Below are positions 1 through 12,857 of a stretch of 64,000 nt of DNA, in pieces. How positions within the stretch are numbered: the stretch's first letter is position 1; every line of letters starts with the position of its first letter. The translations under genes and the position numbers were made by a program. The notes below the pieces were generated by a model. It had not been told where the DNA came from. It was given only the letters and a program-made list of their open reading frames with translations, and searched no databases. Source of the DNA: Oscarella lobularis (taxonomy: Eukaryota; Porifera; Homoscleromorpha; Homosclerophorida; Oscarellidae); contig NC_089190.1 of assembly GCF_947507565.1 (NCBI RefSeq), positions 1,674,001-1,738,000 on the forward strand. Direction: 5' to 3'.

Positions 1-3000
1 TTCCCACAGCCTTGACAGTCGTAGACGACGATACTGTTAGAACCGAACTATCGGTGCTACTTATTTGAAATCCGGAATCGCTCGAGACGTCTTGATATGC
101 CCCATCGTCGAACCAAAGAACGCCAAACACTTTCGCCGTTTTGTCTTCGAAGTCCAAGTCCTGCATAATCGCTACGTCGATCGACTGGGTCCCCGTCAAA
201 CTGAGAGACCCGGAAAAGGGTCCCAATGCGACGCTCGTTGCGACAAATACGTCAATGTAAGCAGCTCGAACAGCCTCATTGCTGCACTCCAACTTGGTGG
301 AACCGAGAGATGCTGCCGGATTGAAAGGATCGCGAATCATCAATTCAGTCGCACCTTCGTTTTGTCCTCGAACTGCGTTTTCTCCAGGCAACGTTGCAAT
401 AACTGAAGTGTTTGTAATGAAGACGAAATTACTCACGAAGTCTGTCACGTCCACCACGTGCTCCGTCTTTCCGTCACCAAATGAGGTCGTGACGGAAAAC
501 GGCGTTTGCTGGTACAAGGATCGTCTGCAATTACTGCCGGCGTCCAGCCAATTTGACACTCGATTCAGTACACTATCTTTGACGCTCACGTTCAATGGCA
601 AAATAGGCGTCCAAACTTTCACAGGTAATTTCAGCGACAGTAGGTCGTAATTGACTAATATTTGAGCGGAAGAGGATTGCCCTGTTTCGCTTCCGTTGAG
701 TAGAAACTTGTCACAGTTATCAGCTACTTGGACAGTTTCTGTATTATCGCTCAGACAGGTGAGAGATGACGACGGTAGGTTGATTAAAGTTCCATTTTTT
801 CGCCATCCCCTAACAGTTATAGATGATTCAACGGCTTTTCCATCGAGCACAGCCGTGTTCGCCAATTCCGCTTTGTCCGCAAAGCCAACTAAGCCAATGA
901 CAGGAGTATCCGATACGTAAACGTAGCCGGTAGAATTGATCCCCAACCGAGTGACGGCGGTAGCGAATCCGGAAGACGGCACGACGCTCTCTTGCTTCAC
1001 GTTCTCGAGCTCAATCACACGGCAGCTAAAGTTGGAAAAACCATCGAGGTTGGCCGCTGACGAAACTTTCAGGCTGACGGTAATAAGCAATTCCTGGTCA
1101 GATACAAGCCCTTGCGGAACCGACTGAAGATCTTTCAGAATCCCCGTCACTGCTCGCTTACGGGCTGTGTCTCCAGCGTACGCGGCCGACCACTTGGAAT
1201 CGGCCTGTACACCGACAATGTCTAAGCCTTCACCGGCGACGAATTCGATAAGGAAATTTTTCAGAGCGTGCCCGCCGTTGGCGTAAACGGGAATGGTGAA
1301 GTGACTGCCGACGAAGAGATTTCTCGCCGGAGCGATGACGTACGAGCCTTTGATTGTCGTATAGGTCGCAGTCGGGTGCAAAACGAGTTGGATTGATAGG
1401 GCCCCCATAATTCGATTGGGGGTTACACCGTAGGAAATCACTAGCGGATTACTGACATTGGCGAAGGCTTTAGAAATATCGACGTTCACCGTACAATGAC
1501 CGCTTGACACGTCGACTGTACACGAAGCCGAGAGCGAGACTCCGTCTCCCTCTACTTTTACCAAAGCTTTCGTTGGAACGGAGACGCGTGTACTGCCAAC
1601 GCTGTCTCGAACTTGAACCAAGACACGAACGTAGGGATCTTCTTCCCACACATTTTTCTCTAATAACAGAGCGGTAGCATCGAAGGGCGGAAGTCGTTCA
1701 ATCGTCAAGGATCTAGTCGAGAATAAAGAGCCAAGGCGGCCGCTTATTGATACCGATGCTCCTCGAGGTGAATTGGGAAAAAATCCCAAGGGGAGAGCGT
1801 ATGTGGACCGACTTCTTCTTTGGATAGATCCCGAGGAAAAACCTCTGGAAACGGAGAATTCTACTGGAGCGATTTCTTCTCGAAGGCCAGTCACTTGAAT
1901 AGTCACGTTTGCTGACGTGGAATGTCCTGCCGCGTCGGTGGCCCGAACCACAAAATTCAATTCGGAGCGAGATCTGGCATTCAAAGTCGACGAAACGGTA
2001 AGCTGTCCGCTTGACGAATTCACAGCAAAAAATTCGGCATCCAGCGAATTGTCTAGAGAAAATGATAGTCTGTCGTTATGATCGAGATCGGTCGCCGAAA
2101 CAGTCAAAATCTCCGTCCCGACAGGAGCAAAAGCACTGACGGCAGCGACGTACGGTTCGTCGGCAAAAACGGGAACACCGTGATCAAGCAGAGTGATAAC
2201 AGTTGTCGTTAGGTCGGATCCAAAACCGGTAACGCTTTGGGCAAGGATATCAATAGAGTAGACCAAAGGTGCAAGAACGGTTGTCAAATCTTGCGCTACG
2301 AAAACGTTTCCATTCGAATCGATGTTAAATGGTAGTGATGGAATAGCCAAATACACCACCTGCTGGTTTGCCGCCGATTGATCTCTATCAATAGCCTTGA
2401 CCTGTGTGATAATAGAACCTTTCGGGTAGCTTCGAGTGACGACGGCAGTGTAGAGAGACTTTTCGAACCGCGGTCCGTGTTCTTCTACGTCGAGTACAGA
2501 AACGGTGACGTTTGCCTCCGCCGTCAGGCCGATGGAGTCGCTGACTTCGACGGCAAACGTGTAGCTGCTCGTGTTCTCCGCATCTAAAACGCGGGTAGAC
2601 ACTATTAGACCAGTCGTGCGATTGATGGAGAACGGGATAGATGATGAATCCTGAGAGCTGTAGAAGAGTGTGTCTCTCAGGTCGTCGTCATTCGCTGATA
2701 AGGTGAGCACTGAACTGCCAACAGGAGAGTTTTCCCTGATCGATCCCAGTATGCTAAGAGACAAAAAGTACGGAGGCGAGTCCGATACGTCGCCTATCCT
2801 AATCGTCAGTCCGGCGGATACTGAAGTAGTCGAGTCGTTAGCCCTGACTGTCAGTCGATACACGCTCACCAATTCCCGATCGAGAGGTCCAGCCACTGTC
2901 ACCTCACCGGAGGCTTTGTCGACACGAAATGCGCTTGCAGGAGGAACGAAGCTGAAATCGACGTCTGGAGTCTCCGAAGGCAAGTCATCATCGACCACCC

Positions 3001-6000
3001 GAACAGTGACGACGACTTGGCCTAAGGCTGCGTTTTCTGATACGTCGACATCGTATGTAGCGTGATCGAACGCAATGGGACTGTCGTCGATTGGCGTGAT
3101 AGTGACTGTCACTCGAGTGACGGCCACTTTTGGTTCTCTTCCGCCGTCTCTTGCTTCCAAATAGAACTCGATTGTTTCGTTAGGATATAGAAACTCAAAA
3201 TCAATTCTTCGTTTTACTGATATTTCACCACTGCTGCTGTTGACGGCGAAATAATGAGAACCCAATCCGGTTTGCAAAATTTCGTACGTCAATTTCCCAC
3301 TTGCACCTCGATCGCGATCGTCAGCGGTGACCGTAAAAACAGTAGCTCCTACTGGCTCTTCTTCATTTATTGATACGTTATAGCGTGATTGATTGAATTT
3401 CGGTGAGTGTGTATTCGTTTCCGCAAGGCCATCAATCGTTATAAAAATCTCGGTGAAGCCGGAATGACCAGCTCGGTCAGTAGCCGCAATAACAAGCGTA
3501 ACATTTGAAATTCCAGCCACGTTTAGGTCAGAAACGACATAAACATCAGCTGTCGTCGAATTGACGTCAAAAAGACCAGACGACGAAGAGAAGTTGACAG
3601 AATACGTTAGCGCGTCGCCGAAGTCTAAATCCGTTGCAGGAACGGATAAAACCACCGTTCCAGGCGACGCAGTAGCCGAAACATTAATAGTGTAACTCCG
3701 CTGTGGAAACTCCGGCGTTCCGTAGGCTATAACTTCAATTCTCGCCAAAGCGGCTGCCACTTGAGAGGAGCCCTGAGCAAATAGAGTTAATGAGTATTCT
3801 TGCGCGACCGTTACGGGCTTTTGAACGTATAGTTCTCCTGTGCTGGAACGCAATGCAAACGGTGCGGGGGGAACGGAAACGGAAAAGTAGAAGAAACTAT
3901 CATCTCCTGCCGTTACATCAGGATCGTAAGCCCTCGTCGTAAATAGAACGTGTCCCAAAGGAACGGATAAGCTCACAATGGCGTTATACTCCGATTGTTC
4001 GAAAACAGCTCCGAATTCGTCGACGTCGTTTACTGTAACGGTGACATTAGACAATGCAGTCAAACCAATGGAGTCGCGAATTTCAACGAGAAAGGTATAA
4101 GCAGTCTCATTTTCCGCGTCTAAAACGGCGGTTGTCGTCACAAGGCCGGTGCTTTGGTTCACTGCGAAGGGCACCGCCTGATTCAACAAGGAATACGTTA
4201 GGGTATCGTTGACGTCGTCGTCTCCGGCCCTGATGTACATAACCGAGTCTCCCTGAGGAGAATTCTCGTCAATCGATCCAGCTTGAAAGGGCTGAAGGAA
4301 ATAGGGCGGAGAGTCCGTTACGTCGCCTACGACGATAGTCAAACTTGCAGTGGACGTCATATTCGTCACAGTGTCGACTAGACGTGCCGTCAAATTGTAT
4401 TGAGCCACCGTTTCCCGGTCCAACGAGTCGGAAACGTAAACCCATCCAGTCGTGGCGTTCACGGTGAACTTTGTGTTTGCTCCAGAACCGCTCAGCGTGA
4501 ATTTGACTTGCAGTTCCCTCGGAGGAAGATCTCTGTCGAACGCTCGAAGTCTGACTACTCGTTCTCCTCTTGATGCTCCTTCGCTGACTTTGGCAACGTA
4601 CGAGGCAGTCTCGAAAACGACAGGATACTCGTCTTTTTCCAAGATTTCGACCACTACGCGAGTGGCGTCCGCTTTAGGTGCTCTACCCCCGTCAACGGCT
4701 TCTACAAAAAATTCCAACGTGGTGTTGGGATACAGCAATTCGAAGTCTATCAGTCTCTTCGAGGTAATTACACCAGTCGTTTCGTTTATTTGAAAATAAG
4801 CTGCTCCTTGGCCGCTCAGTATCCGGTAAGTGACAATGCCGTCTTGTCCGACGTCATCGTCAGAAGCACTGACCGTAATCAGAGAAGTCCCAATGGGGCT
4901 CTCCTCGTCCATTCTTGCATTATATACACTTACATTGAATGTTGGTCTATATTCGTTCGTGTCTTTAAGGCCGTAAACGTAGACGGTCACGTTGGCTAGA
5001 TCGAAATGCCCAGAACGATCCGTTGCATTGACGACGAAGGAAATCGTCGACAATCCCGGCGGATTTAACTCAGCAGCGACAGTCAGTTCTCCAGACGTCG
5101 AGTTGATGGAAAACAAATCAGACTGAGCCGATTTAACAAGGGAATACATCACCTCGTCTCCGACGTCAATGTCTGATGCTGAGACAGTTAATACGACGGT
5201 ACCGATGACTTCAAATGCAGAAATATTGGCTGTATAGAATTGCGGCTGGAACGTCGGGACGTCGTGATCGATCAAGGTAATCGTAATCGTAGCGAAAGCA
5301 CTGCCACTAGGGCCGCTTGCTATCACATTAATTACATAGTCGTCTGCTAGAAAGGAGGACAGCAAACTTCTAACCCGAACTTCTCCAGTGCTGAAGTCCA
5401 CGTTGAATGGTATCGATGGAAACCCGAGGTAGCTTACAGCGCCTTGGTTTGACACGTCGGCATCGACGGCTTGCACTTGCAGGATTACATAGGAAAGCGG
5501 TGCACTTCGGGTTACGGTAGCTTCGTAAGACGGCTGGGTAAAAACGAGCCCGTGCTCGTCAACGTCTTGAACGATAACGGAGATATTGGTTCGTCCAGTC
5601 AAACCGACACTGTCAATCGCTTCGACTTCAAACAGGTAGCTAATCCGACTTTCGGCGTCGAGAACCCGGGTCGTTTCAATCACGCCCGAGGTGGGATTAA
5701 TCGTGAAAGGAACAGCCGAGTCTATGAGAGAATACGTGACAAAATCGTTAAGATCATCGTCGGCAGCGGACACGGTGAACACAGAGGTGCCCGCTGTAGA
5801 ATTCTCCTTCACCGTTCCGGAAAAGAGACGACGACTAAAGTAAGGCGGAGAGTCGGTGACATCGGTCACCCTGACGTGAACAACCGATGACGGCATCGAC
5901 GACGTCAGTAGCACTGCAGTCATATTATAAATCGCATTGGTTTCGCGATCGAGCGACGCTATCAAAAAAACTTGCCCCGTACTCTTATCAACCTGAAATG

Positions 6001-9000
6001 TTGATCCAGCTCCGCTTCCAGTGAGATTGAACTGGACGGACGGTCTAATGGATGGAAGATCGTCGTCGACGGCTCTCAGGGTTAGAACCACTTGCCCTAC
6101 GGTCGCATTTTCGGTCACGTCAGCTACGTAGACGTCGCGGTCAAACTCGACGGGAAACTCGTCGACGGGTAGAACGGAAACGCTTACGAATGCCACGTCG
6201 ACTTTGGGCGGCTGTCCTCGATCGAGAGCCTCGACGGCGAAGGTGAGAACCGCGTTCGGAAAGAGAGTTTCGTAGTCGAGTCTTCCTTTGACGGAAATTT
6301 CGCCCGTTGAGCTGTTTATGGAAAAATATTGAGATTGAGCTCCCGAGGCAATTCGATACGTCAGTTCTCCAGCTAAACCAGAATCCAAGTCAATAGCTGA
6401 TACCGTCAATATTGACGTTCCCAACGACGCCTCTTCGTGTAAAACTGCTTGATACGTTTGGTTTGTGAACTCTGGTGCGAAATCGTTGACGTTACCAATA
6501 GAAACTGCGACAGAAACCGAGGAAAAGTCTCTGGGATTTGATGGATTGAACGCCTGTAGAGTAAAATTGTATTGGCTGCGCGTTTCGAAGTCTAGCGGTT
6601 CAGCAACCGTCAGATTTCCCGTGACGCGTCCAATGCGAAAGGCTGTGGTTCCAATCAATCTATACTCCACCGATCCAATGGCTCCCACGTCGTCGTCGCC
6701 AGCAACAAACCGTGCAACAGTACTGTTGACAGTTGCGTTCTCTCTGACTTGCACGTTATAAAAAGAACGGCTGAAGACGGGTAGATGATTGACTGTGATC
6801 CTAACAATTGTCTCTGACGACAGAGATGGCCGCCCTGCATCGGCTATTCTCACGAGAAGGCTTTCGTCGATGACGTTTGTCAGAGACTTGGCTACGAACA
6901 CGCGACCACCCGAGTCCACGCCAAACGAAGCCGATGCGTTGACTAGCGAAAAGACGGTAATTCCGTCTATTCCTGTATCGTTGTCTGTCGCGTTTAGGAT
7001 CACAATGGTGAATCCGATTTTTTCCGTTTCAGAAACGATAAAATTGAGAGGTCCTGGGTCACTGAATTGAGGAGCAAATTCGTTTACCGAATCAACTTGG
7101 ACGATGACTCGAACAGTGCTGTTTTCTCTTTGATTGCTTTTGGCCAAAACCACCAGCGTGTACTTTGCAGCCGTCTCGTAGTCAATAGAATTCCGAGACG
7201 AAATTAGGCCGGTGAGGGCATCGATCTCAAACGCATTTCCCACGTTTCCTCCAACAATCTCGTACTGCACAACGGTCGCGTTGCTGTACGTTTTCGCCCT
7301 GACTGTAATCACGCTAGTTCCCGATGAGGAGTTCTCCGATACCGTCCCATTGTAAAGCGGTTCGTCAAAGTAAGGCAAATACTCGTCCGACGGTCGAACT
7401 TGAATTACGACGGTTACAAACGATGCTAGTGACGGAACACCGTCGTCTGATGCGGAGACGTTCAGCGTGTAGAAATTCTGCGAGTCAAAATCAAGAACTC
7501 CTTGCAGGCTCACGACACCGCTCGAGCTGTTTACAGCAAAGGGGTCACTAGAATCGACCAAAGCGTAAGAAACTCGAGCATTGGCCCCAACGTCTCCGTC
7601 GCTGGCTGATACTTTGAGGATAGACGTTCCAATATCAGCGTCTTCTCTAACGGAGCCAGTAAAGGTAGACTTAGTGAACAGGGGAGCATTGTCGTTGAAG
7701 TCCGTTACTGTGACAACTAGCACGACGGCTGTCGACAAAGGCGGGGTACCAGCATCTGTAGCAACGACATTGACTCTGTACTCTCTCGTAGTTTCATAAT
7801 CGAGACTCCCCGCCGTCGTCACTAGTCCGGTTGTAGAGTTAATAGAGAAAATATTCGCGAAAGTGCTGATCGAGTACGTGATGACACTGTTCGAACCGAC
7901 GTCACTGTCTGTTGCCTTGATAACTACAACACTGCTTCCAACAGGAGAATTTTCCCTGATCGTTGCACGATAAGAAAATAGATCAAACTGTGGAGCGTTA
8001 TCGTTCGCGTCCGTCACCGAGATGAACGCGGTGGCTGTAGAATTCAAAGAAGGATTTCCATCGTCTTTCACTAAAACTACGAGTTCGTAAAAGCTCTTCG
8101 TCTCTCTGTCCAAAGACGCCGCTACGTCTATTACGCCGCTGTCCGACACGATGGAAAACACGCCGCCGGTGTCGCCTCCTATGATGCTATAAGTCAAACG
8201 ACCGTTTGCCCCAGAATCGGCGTCTTCAGCCCGCAAATCATGGATTACAATGGTTCCTGGCTTGTCGTCTTCGCGTACGGTGCCGTTATACGTCGGCGGC
8301 GACGTAGCTGAGATGAAACGGGGTCTGTTGTCATTCAAATCCACGATGTTCACTGTTAGACTAGCGACTGCTGTCTTCGCTGGACTGCGTCCATCTGTCG
8401 CTTGAATGCGAAGCGCGTACGACTGTATCGTTTCGAAATCCAACGGAACTTTCGTGTAGACCGTGCCGTTTGATGAACTGATGGAAAATGCCGTCGTGTT
8501 TCCCAGAAGAATAGAGTAGGTCAATGGGTCGCCATCTCGATCCGTCGCATTCGTGATGATAACCTGATAGCCGGCCGGAAGATTTTCGTCTACGTCAACA
8601 GCATACGAAGACGGTTCAAACTGCGGCGCAAATCGATTCAAAAGAGCGATTGTGATATTCACGTAGACCGAAGACGTCAGCGAAGGAATGCCACGATCTG
8701 ACGCCGTCACGCGAAGAAAGACACGATCCGTAACTATTCCAGACAGGCTCGCTCTCAGAGAAACGTCGCCCGTCCTCGCATCAATCTTGAAATAATTTCC
8801 AACGTTGCCTGATTGTATGGAGTAGAGCACAATTCCTCGTCCGTCCGGATCGCTGGCACTGACACTGACTATAGCTCTACCAATGGGATACGAAGTGTCA
8901 ATAGAAGCGGAATATGATCCTCGGTCGAACACCGGTGCAATGTCATTAGAATTAGCTACGGTTATGAATAGCTGTGCCGTCGCCGTTCGCGACGGCGTTC

Positions 9001-11615
9001 CGTGATCCCGTGCCGTTATCGTCAGGTGATAGTTTCTGGTTCCGGCATCATAGTCCAAACTCTTTGCCACTGAAACTTCGCCTGACGACGAGTCGATCGA
9101 AAAGCTTTTCTCCCCATTGCCGGAAACGATTTCATACGTCAGACGAGCATTATCGCCTGTATCGCTATCCGACGCCGATAGAACGGCGATCGTACTCCCA
9201 ACGGTCGCGTTCTCGAAAACGTCCGCCGTAAACGTCGTCTTGGTGAATACTTCGCCGCACGACGTCGTGCACACTTCCAATCGAGCGCCGTCCGTCACGT
9301 CGTCGAGAGACACGTTGTACTTGTACACGATGTCGCCGTTTCCCGGCGACACGGCGGAGACAATCGAAAGTCCGCCGTCCAACCCCGTGGGATTGGTAAA
9401 CGGAAACAAAAACGTGTCAGACGTCAACGACGTCCATTCGGCGCTGCTTGGAACGTTAGGAAAACTGATTTGATAGCAGAGCGACGCGTCACTGGGAAAA
9501 TATCCGACGGCAAATCCAGCTACAGAGCCGTAGTTAAAAACGGCGGACACTTCATCCGTGGCGTCGATCAGCTTATAGTAGAAATTAAATGAGTCTGGTT
9601 TTCTGTTCTGAACCAGAAAGGTGACGTTCGAGAAGCTGTCGTACGTCGCTCCGCCGCTCGGCTTCACTTTGACGTTGACGAATGCCGAGCCGCGACTGTT
9701 CTTGCCGAGAATCATCATCAACGAGAGTCTTTTCTGCGTGTCTTGAACCATGTAAAGCGTCGACGTTTGCGAGAGTTCGTACGACGTCGCTGGCGCCGTC
9801 GCCGTCGCCGGGTCGGCGCCTGAACCGTAGTAGAACGAGGCGACGTCGTCGATCGGTTGGCCATCTTTATCCGCCGTTATTGGAACGAAAGGACGCTTTT
9901 CAGACGCCGCTTCGATGTACGAGGCGGTGAAGCACGTCGACGAGGCATCAGAATCGGCGACGAAAAACGGCGAGTGAAGATTTGGCGACGCAGTAGTAGT
10001 CGGATAGATCTTCACCTCCCGGATTGTAAACACGTCTGCCGTGCCCGTATAGAGACCGTACAATCGAAGCTGAAGAACGTCTCCTTCGACGTACGAGCGG
10101 TCGTTTCCAAAGAGGGAAGCGTTAAACTAGTAGAACAGTGTACAGGTTAGCAGCTGGATGCCTTTCGTCTACTTACAGTGAAAGATACGTTGGCTTTAGG
10201 AACAGGATCGAGCCCCACTAGACAAACAGCGTCTCTCACGCTAAAAGAGAAGCTCATTTTAGCTGACAATACCATCTAAGACATGTAACGTACCTGCTAA
10301 ACCATTTCGTACAATTTTCCGAAATATACTGCAATGCCCTCCAGGTTTGTCCCCCGTCAGGCGAAAGAAATATTCCGAGAGCGCGTGGCGTCGACGAGGC
10401 AAAGTAGACGTCGACTGCGGTGACGTTTACGATCTCCGAAAAGCGAAGAGTCACGTTGGCTTCGGTCGCATTCACTCTCGCTCGCCAAACCGTCGTCAAA
10501 TCGTCGTCGTTGATAAATTCCGGATAGAAAGCGTTCTCGTTGAGTCGCGCAATAGTCGACGAGCCGTCGGCGCAAAGCGAATCGTCGTCGCCGCTAACTA
10601 TAGGATGAGAATCGGTGCATAGACACTCCTTGTGGAGTGCCGCTCCCGAAAGAGTCTCCGCGCCGGCGGCGAGACGACCGACGTCGGCGGACGATAACGG
10701 TCGCGTATAGATTCGCACGTCTTGGAGAAAGCCGTCGAATGTGTCGCCCACCGCGAGCGTTCCGTCGATCAACGGCGGCCAGCTCGCGTTCGCGTTCCAC
10801 GCGACGTTGCCGCCCACGTTCGATCCGTCGACGAAGAGGCGAGCCGTGCCAGGCGAAAGGACGACGCCCACGTGAAACCAGGTCTCCGGTCGAGCGTCGC
10901 TCGCAACGATCGTTTCCACTTGAAACGAATTGGTAAGGCTAATGTAGGACGAGCCAGACTTTCTCTCCAGAGCCAGATCGAAGAGAATGATTCCATCGAC
11001 TTCCTGCAGAATCGAATATTTCCTAGAGAAACAATTCTCGTCATGAAGTCGACTTTTCATGAGATGTCCTTACCCGTCGCTTGCGTTGCGTAGGTTGACC
11101 CAAGCCCCAACGAAGAGGCCACTATCGAGTTCCGCTCGACTTGGCAATTCGAATCCACGTCGAGTCAGCCGAAGTCCACCGGGACTCGACGTCGGGAAGC
11201 GATAGGATGGGGACGTCGAGTTTGGCCTCGAAGGGCCGCTGGCCACCTACAAATATTATGTCATAGCCCCGCCCATTTACGAGATTTATGAGTAACATTA
11301 GGATCTCGGTCTTTTTACCGTCGATTTGGCATTTCCGATGCTGAAAAGATCGTAGTATTGACCGTTAGGGCACGTCGTGTTGCAAACATTGTCGCACTGA
11401 ATTGCTTTTAGACTGGAATCGAAAGCGCAGAATGACTCTCTGCACGTCGAGCTTGTCGATACGATGGCATCCGGGGCGACGTTGTCCGTTCTCGTTGATT
11501 GAGAGCTCACGTTCAGGGCGAGAAGACCGATTAGAACGACGGTGACGAAGTGGCGGGAGATTTGGGTTTGTCGAGACGGCGTCTTTTCGCCTCGCGATTT
11601 GGAATCATTTGACAT
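1..11615 (-). CDS. Giant coherin-like cadherin: LamG-like, usherin-type laminin N domain, 24 cadherin repeats, cohesin/TMEM132-like region (3' end outside window)
   Basis: Cell-surface adhesion receptor. Exons on the minus strand: 11319-11615, 11074-11246, 10294-11022, 10177-10240, then one exon from 10126 through position 1 with no stop in frame. The start at 11615 is followed by a hydrophobic signal/anchor (VTVVLIGLLALNV). Exons 2-3 encode a LamG-like jellyroll and then a laminin N-terminal domain (CLC, RLNENAFYPEFINDDD, late paired Cys), the order found at the start of usherin. Twenty-four cadherin repeats follow (about 9270 down to 1870). The first few have good linkers such as DLNDN and DANDN; many later ones are degenerate (DVTDSPPYF, DVDEHG). 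From about 1870 to 1 the sequence is not cadherin: a cohesin-like strand pattern (FTIPVYANGG, GLDIVGVQADSKW, near 1150-1340) and a TMEM132-like motif (VWTPILPLNVSVKDSVL, near 560-630). The membrane segment must lie beyond the edge. Coherin assignment is inference from this architecture. Confidence 0.85.
2170..3705 (-). repeat. Five-cadherin module, copy C
   Basis: Third copy of the block. Linkers in order are THSPKF, IDDSPIAF, DVSDSPPYF, DVEEHGPRF and DHGVPVF. It is followed by one more cadherin repeat and then the cohesin/TMEM132-like region. Confidence 0.75.
3705..5260 (-). repeat. Five-cadherin module, copy B
   Basis: Second copy of the five-repeat block. Linkers in order are EYRPTF, DEYPVVF, DVTDSPPYF, DVDEFGAVF and GTPEF. 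The DVTDSPPYF linker lies near 4298, against 5842 in copy A and 2768 in copy C. Confidence 0.75.
5260..6785 (-). repeat. Five-cadherin module, copy A (5'-most of three)
   Basis: Within the giant cadherin exon, the linker types ending successive cadherin repeats recur with a period of five: FAPEF, then DEFPVEF, then DVTDSPPYF, then DVDEHGLVF, then IDHDVPTF. The same series follows in copies B and C at about 1.53-1.55 kb spacing. Boundaries are approximate and placed at linkers. Confidence 0.75.
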
Positions 11616-11844
11616 TGTCGTTTTAGCAGGTCAAACTCGATGGTGACATACTTTTGTAGCAATCTTTCTCGAGAACACCGCTGCCTTTAGACAACGTGGG
11701 CTATGCGACACTCCCCACTTGTGACTACGCACGTGAGCCTGGGAACGAGCGACGAAAATAGCTTCAAAAACGTCACAGAGTCGCCACCCGGACAGACAAA
11801 AAAAAAAGGATGGACGCGATCTCTCTTGAAAACGTGCGCATCTG

Positions 11845-12164
11845 CTACTGTACATAAGATTTAGCTTTATCGAGTGCCTCGCTATCCAGTGCAAAAGTGT
11901 CTCCTGCAGTCTTTTTTTTGCCTTCTTTTAGCAGTGCTTTGCACATTGCTCCAATTGTTGCTGTCTCTCGGACCAATTCTTCCCATTTCAATATCATTTC
12001 AGAAGCTTGATCTTCGCACCTTCTGTTGTTATTCTCGATAATAGTAATATCTTCATTTGGGACTTCAAGCCTTCTTGCTATATGTTTCCAGTACCCTGCA
12101 ATGCGCTTGGAAAGGTCTTGTTTCTCATCTGGACTTAATTTTTCAGCCAATCTATCACTAGTGC
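11845..12164 (-). CDS. Death-domain protein (3' exon; 5' exons uncertain)
   Basis: One clear coding exon, opened by an acceptor (TGCAG, minus strand) at 12165 and ending with TAG at 11845. It encodes about 100 residues with the death-domain pattern: LSKRIAGYWKHIARRL, then EDITIIENNN, then ILKWEELV and a final helix CKALLKEGKK. Such domains form homotypic six-helix assemblies in apoptosis and immune signalling. No enzymatic or transmembrane part is visible here. There is no in-frame ATG in this exon. A small exon at about 12420-12457 (donor GTAAGT) joins in phase and would add SQILRFIWSSIK upstream, but I could not find a convincing start. The gene lies between the two giant cadherin genes and could be the tail of a longer adaptor. 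Confidence 0.6.
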
Positions 12165-12857
12165 CTGCAGGAAGTAAATAAATTATTTTCTTTATTTTTA
12201 TCCCTTACGGGGGCACCTTTATGACTTGTTGCCTGCTTGTCTTTCGGTGGCTGTTGCTTGCTTGTTGCACTTTCACTGGCATAATGTATACTATCAAAGT
12301 CTTATTGTACATATTTGCGTCAGGATACGAGTTAACATACTGGGTTGTCTCGGCAATAACCTTTGAACTGTAAAGCCATTACTAGTTAGTTGCTTCTAGA
12401 AATAATTTAGACCACTTACCCTTGATACTGCTCCATATGAATCGTAAAATTTGTGACACTGCAAAAAGACGAACGATAGCTGAATTAGACAGGATATTTA
12501 ATTTTTCACGGTTTATTGACAGCTACAGCTCCGTTTCCTTCAGCGGATGCACCGCCAACTGTGATAGTAGGTTCTGGCTTAGGATCTCTAAACAAAAGGT
12601 GCTCACAGAGCCTTATAAACAGCACAATACGACTGTACTGTGAACTTGGGGAAGGATGAGCCATGTTTTCCTGATATGACAAGAACGTTCTCTGAAACTG
12701 AAAGTTATGACTACGCATGCTTTGAGGTCCGCATGCTTCTAGGGCGTGTCTACAAATTGCGGAATGTCGTCTCTCTTGTGGGAGGAAGTAAAACCAGGCA
12801 CGTGAGATCCTCACGTGCTGCAGACCCAGTTGGGGACGTCGCGGAGCCCACAAAGTC
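12165..12857. other. Spacer between death-domain exon and C1q-cadherin gene
   Basis: AT-rich, with splice-like signals on the minus strand (acceptor at about 12458, donor at about 12419) that may belong to 5' exons of the death-domain gene. It also contains the presumed promoter and 5' UTR of the C1q-cadherin gene. No TATA box or other clear motif was recognised. Confidence 0.4.
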
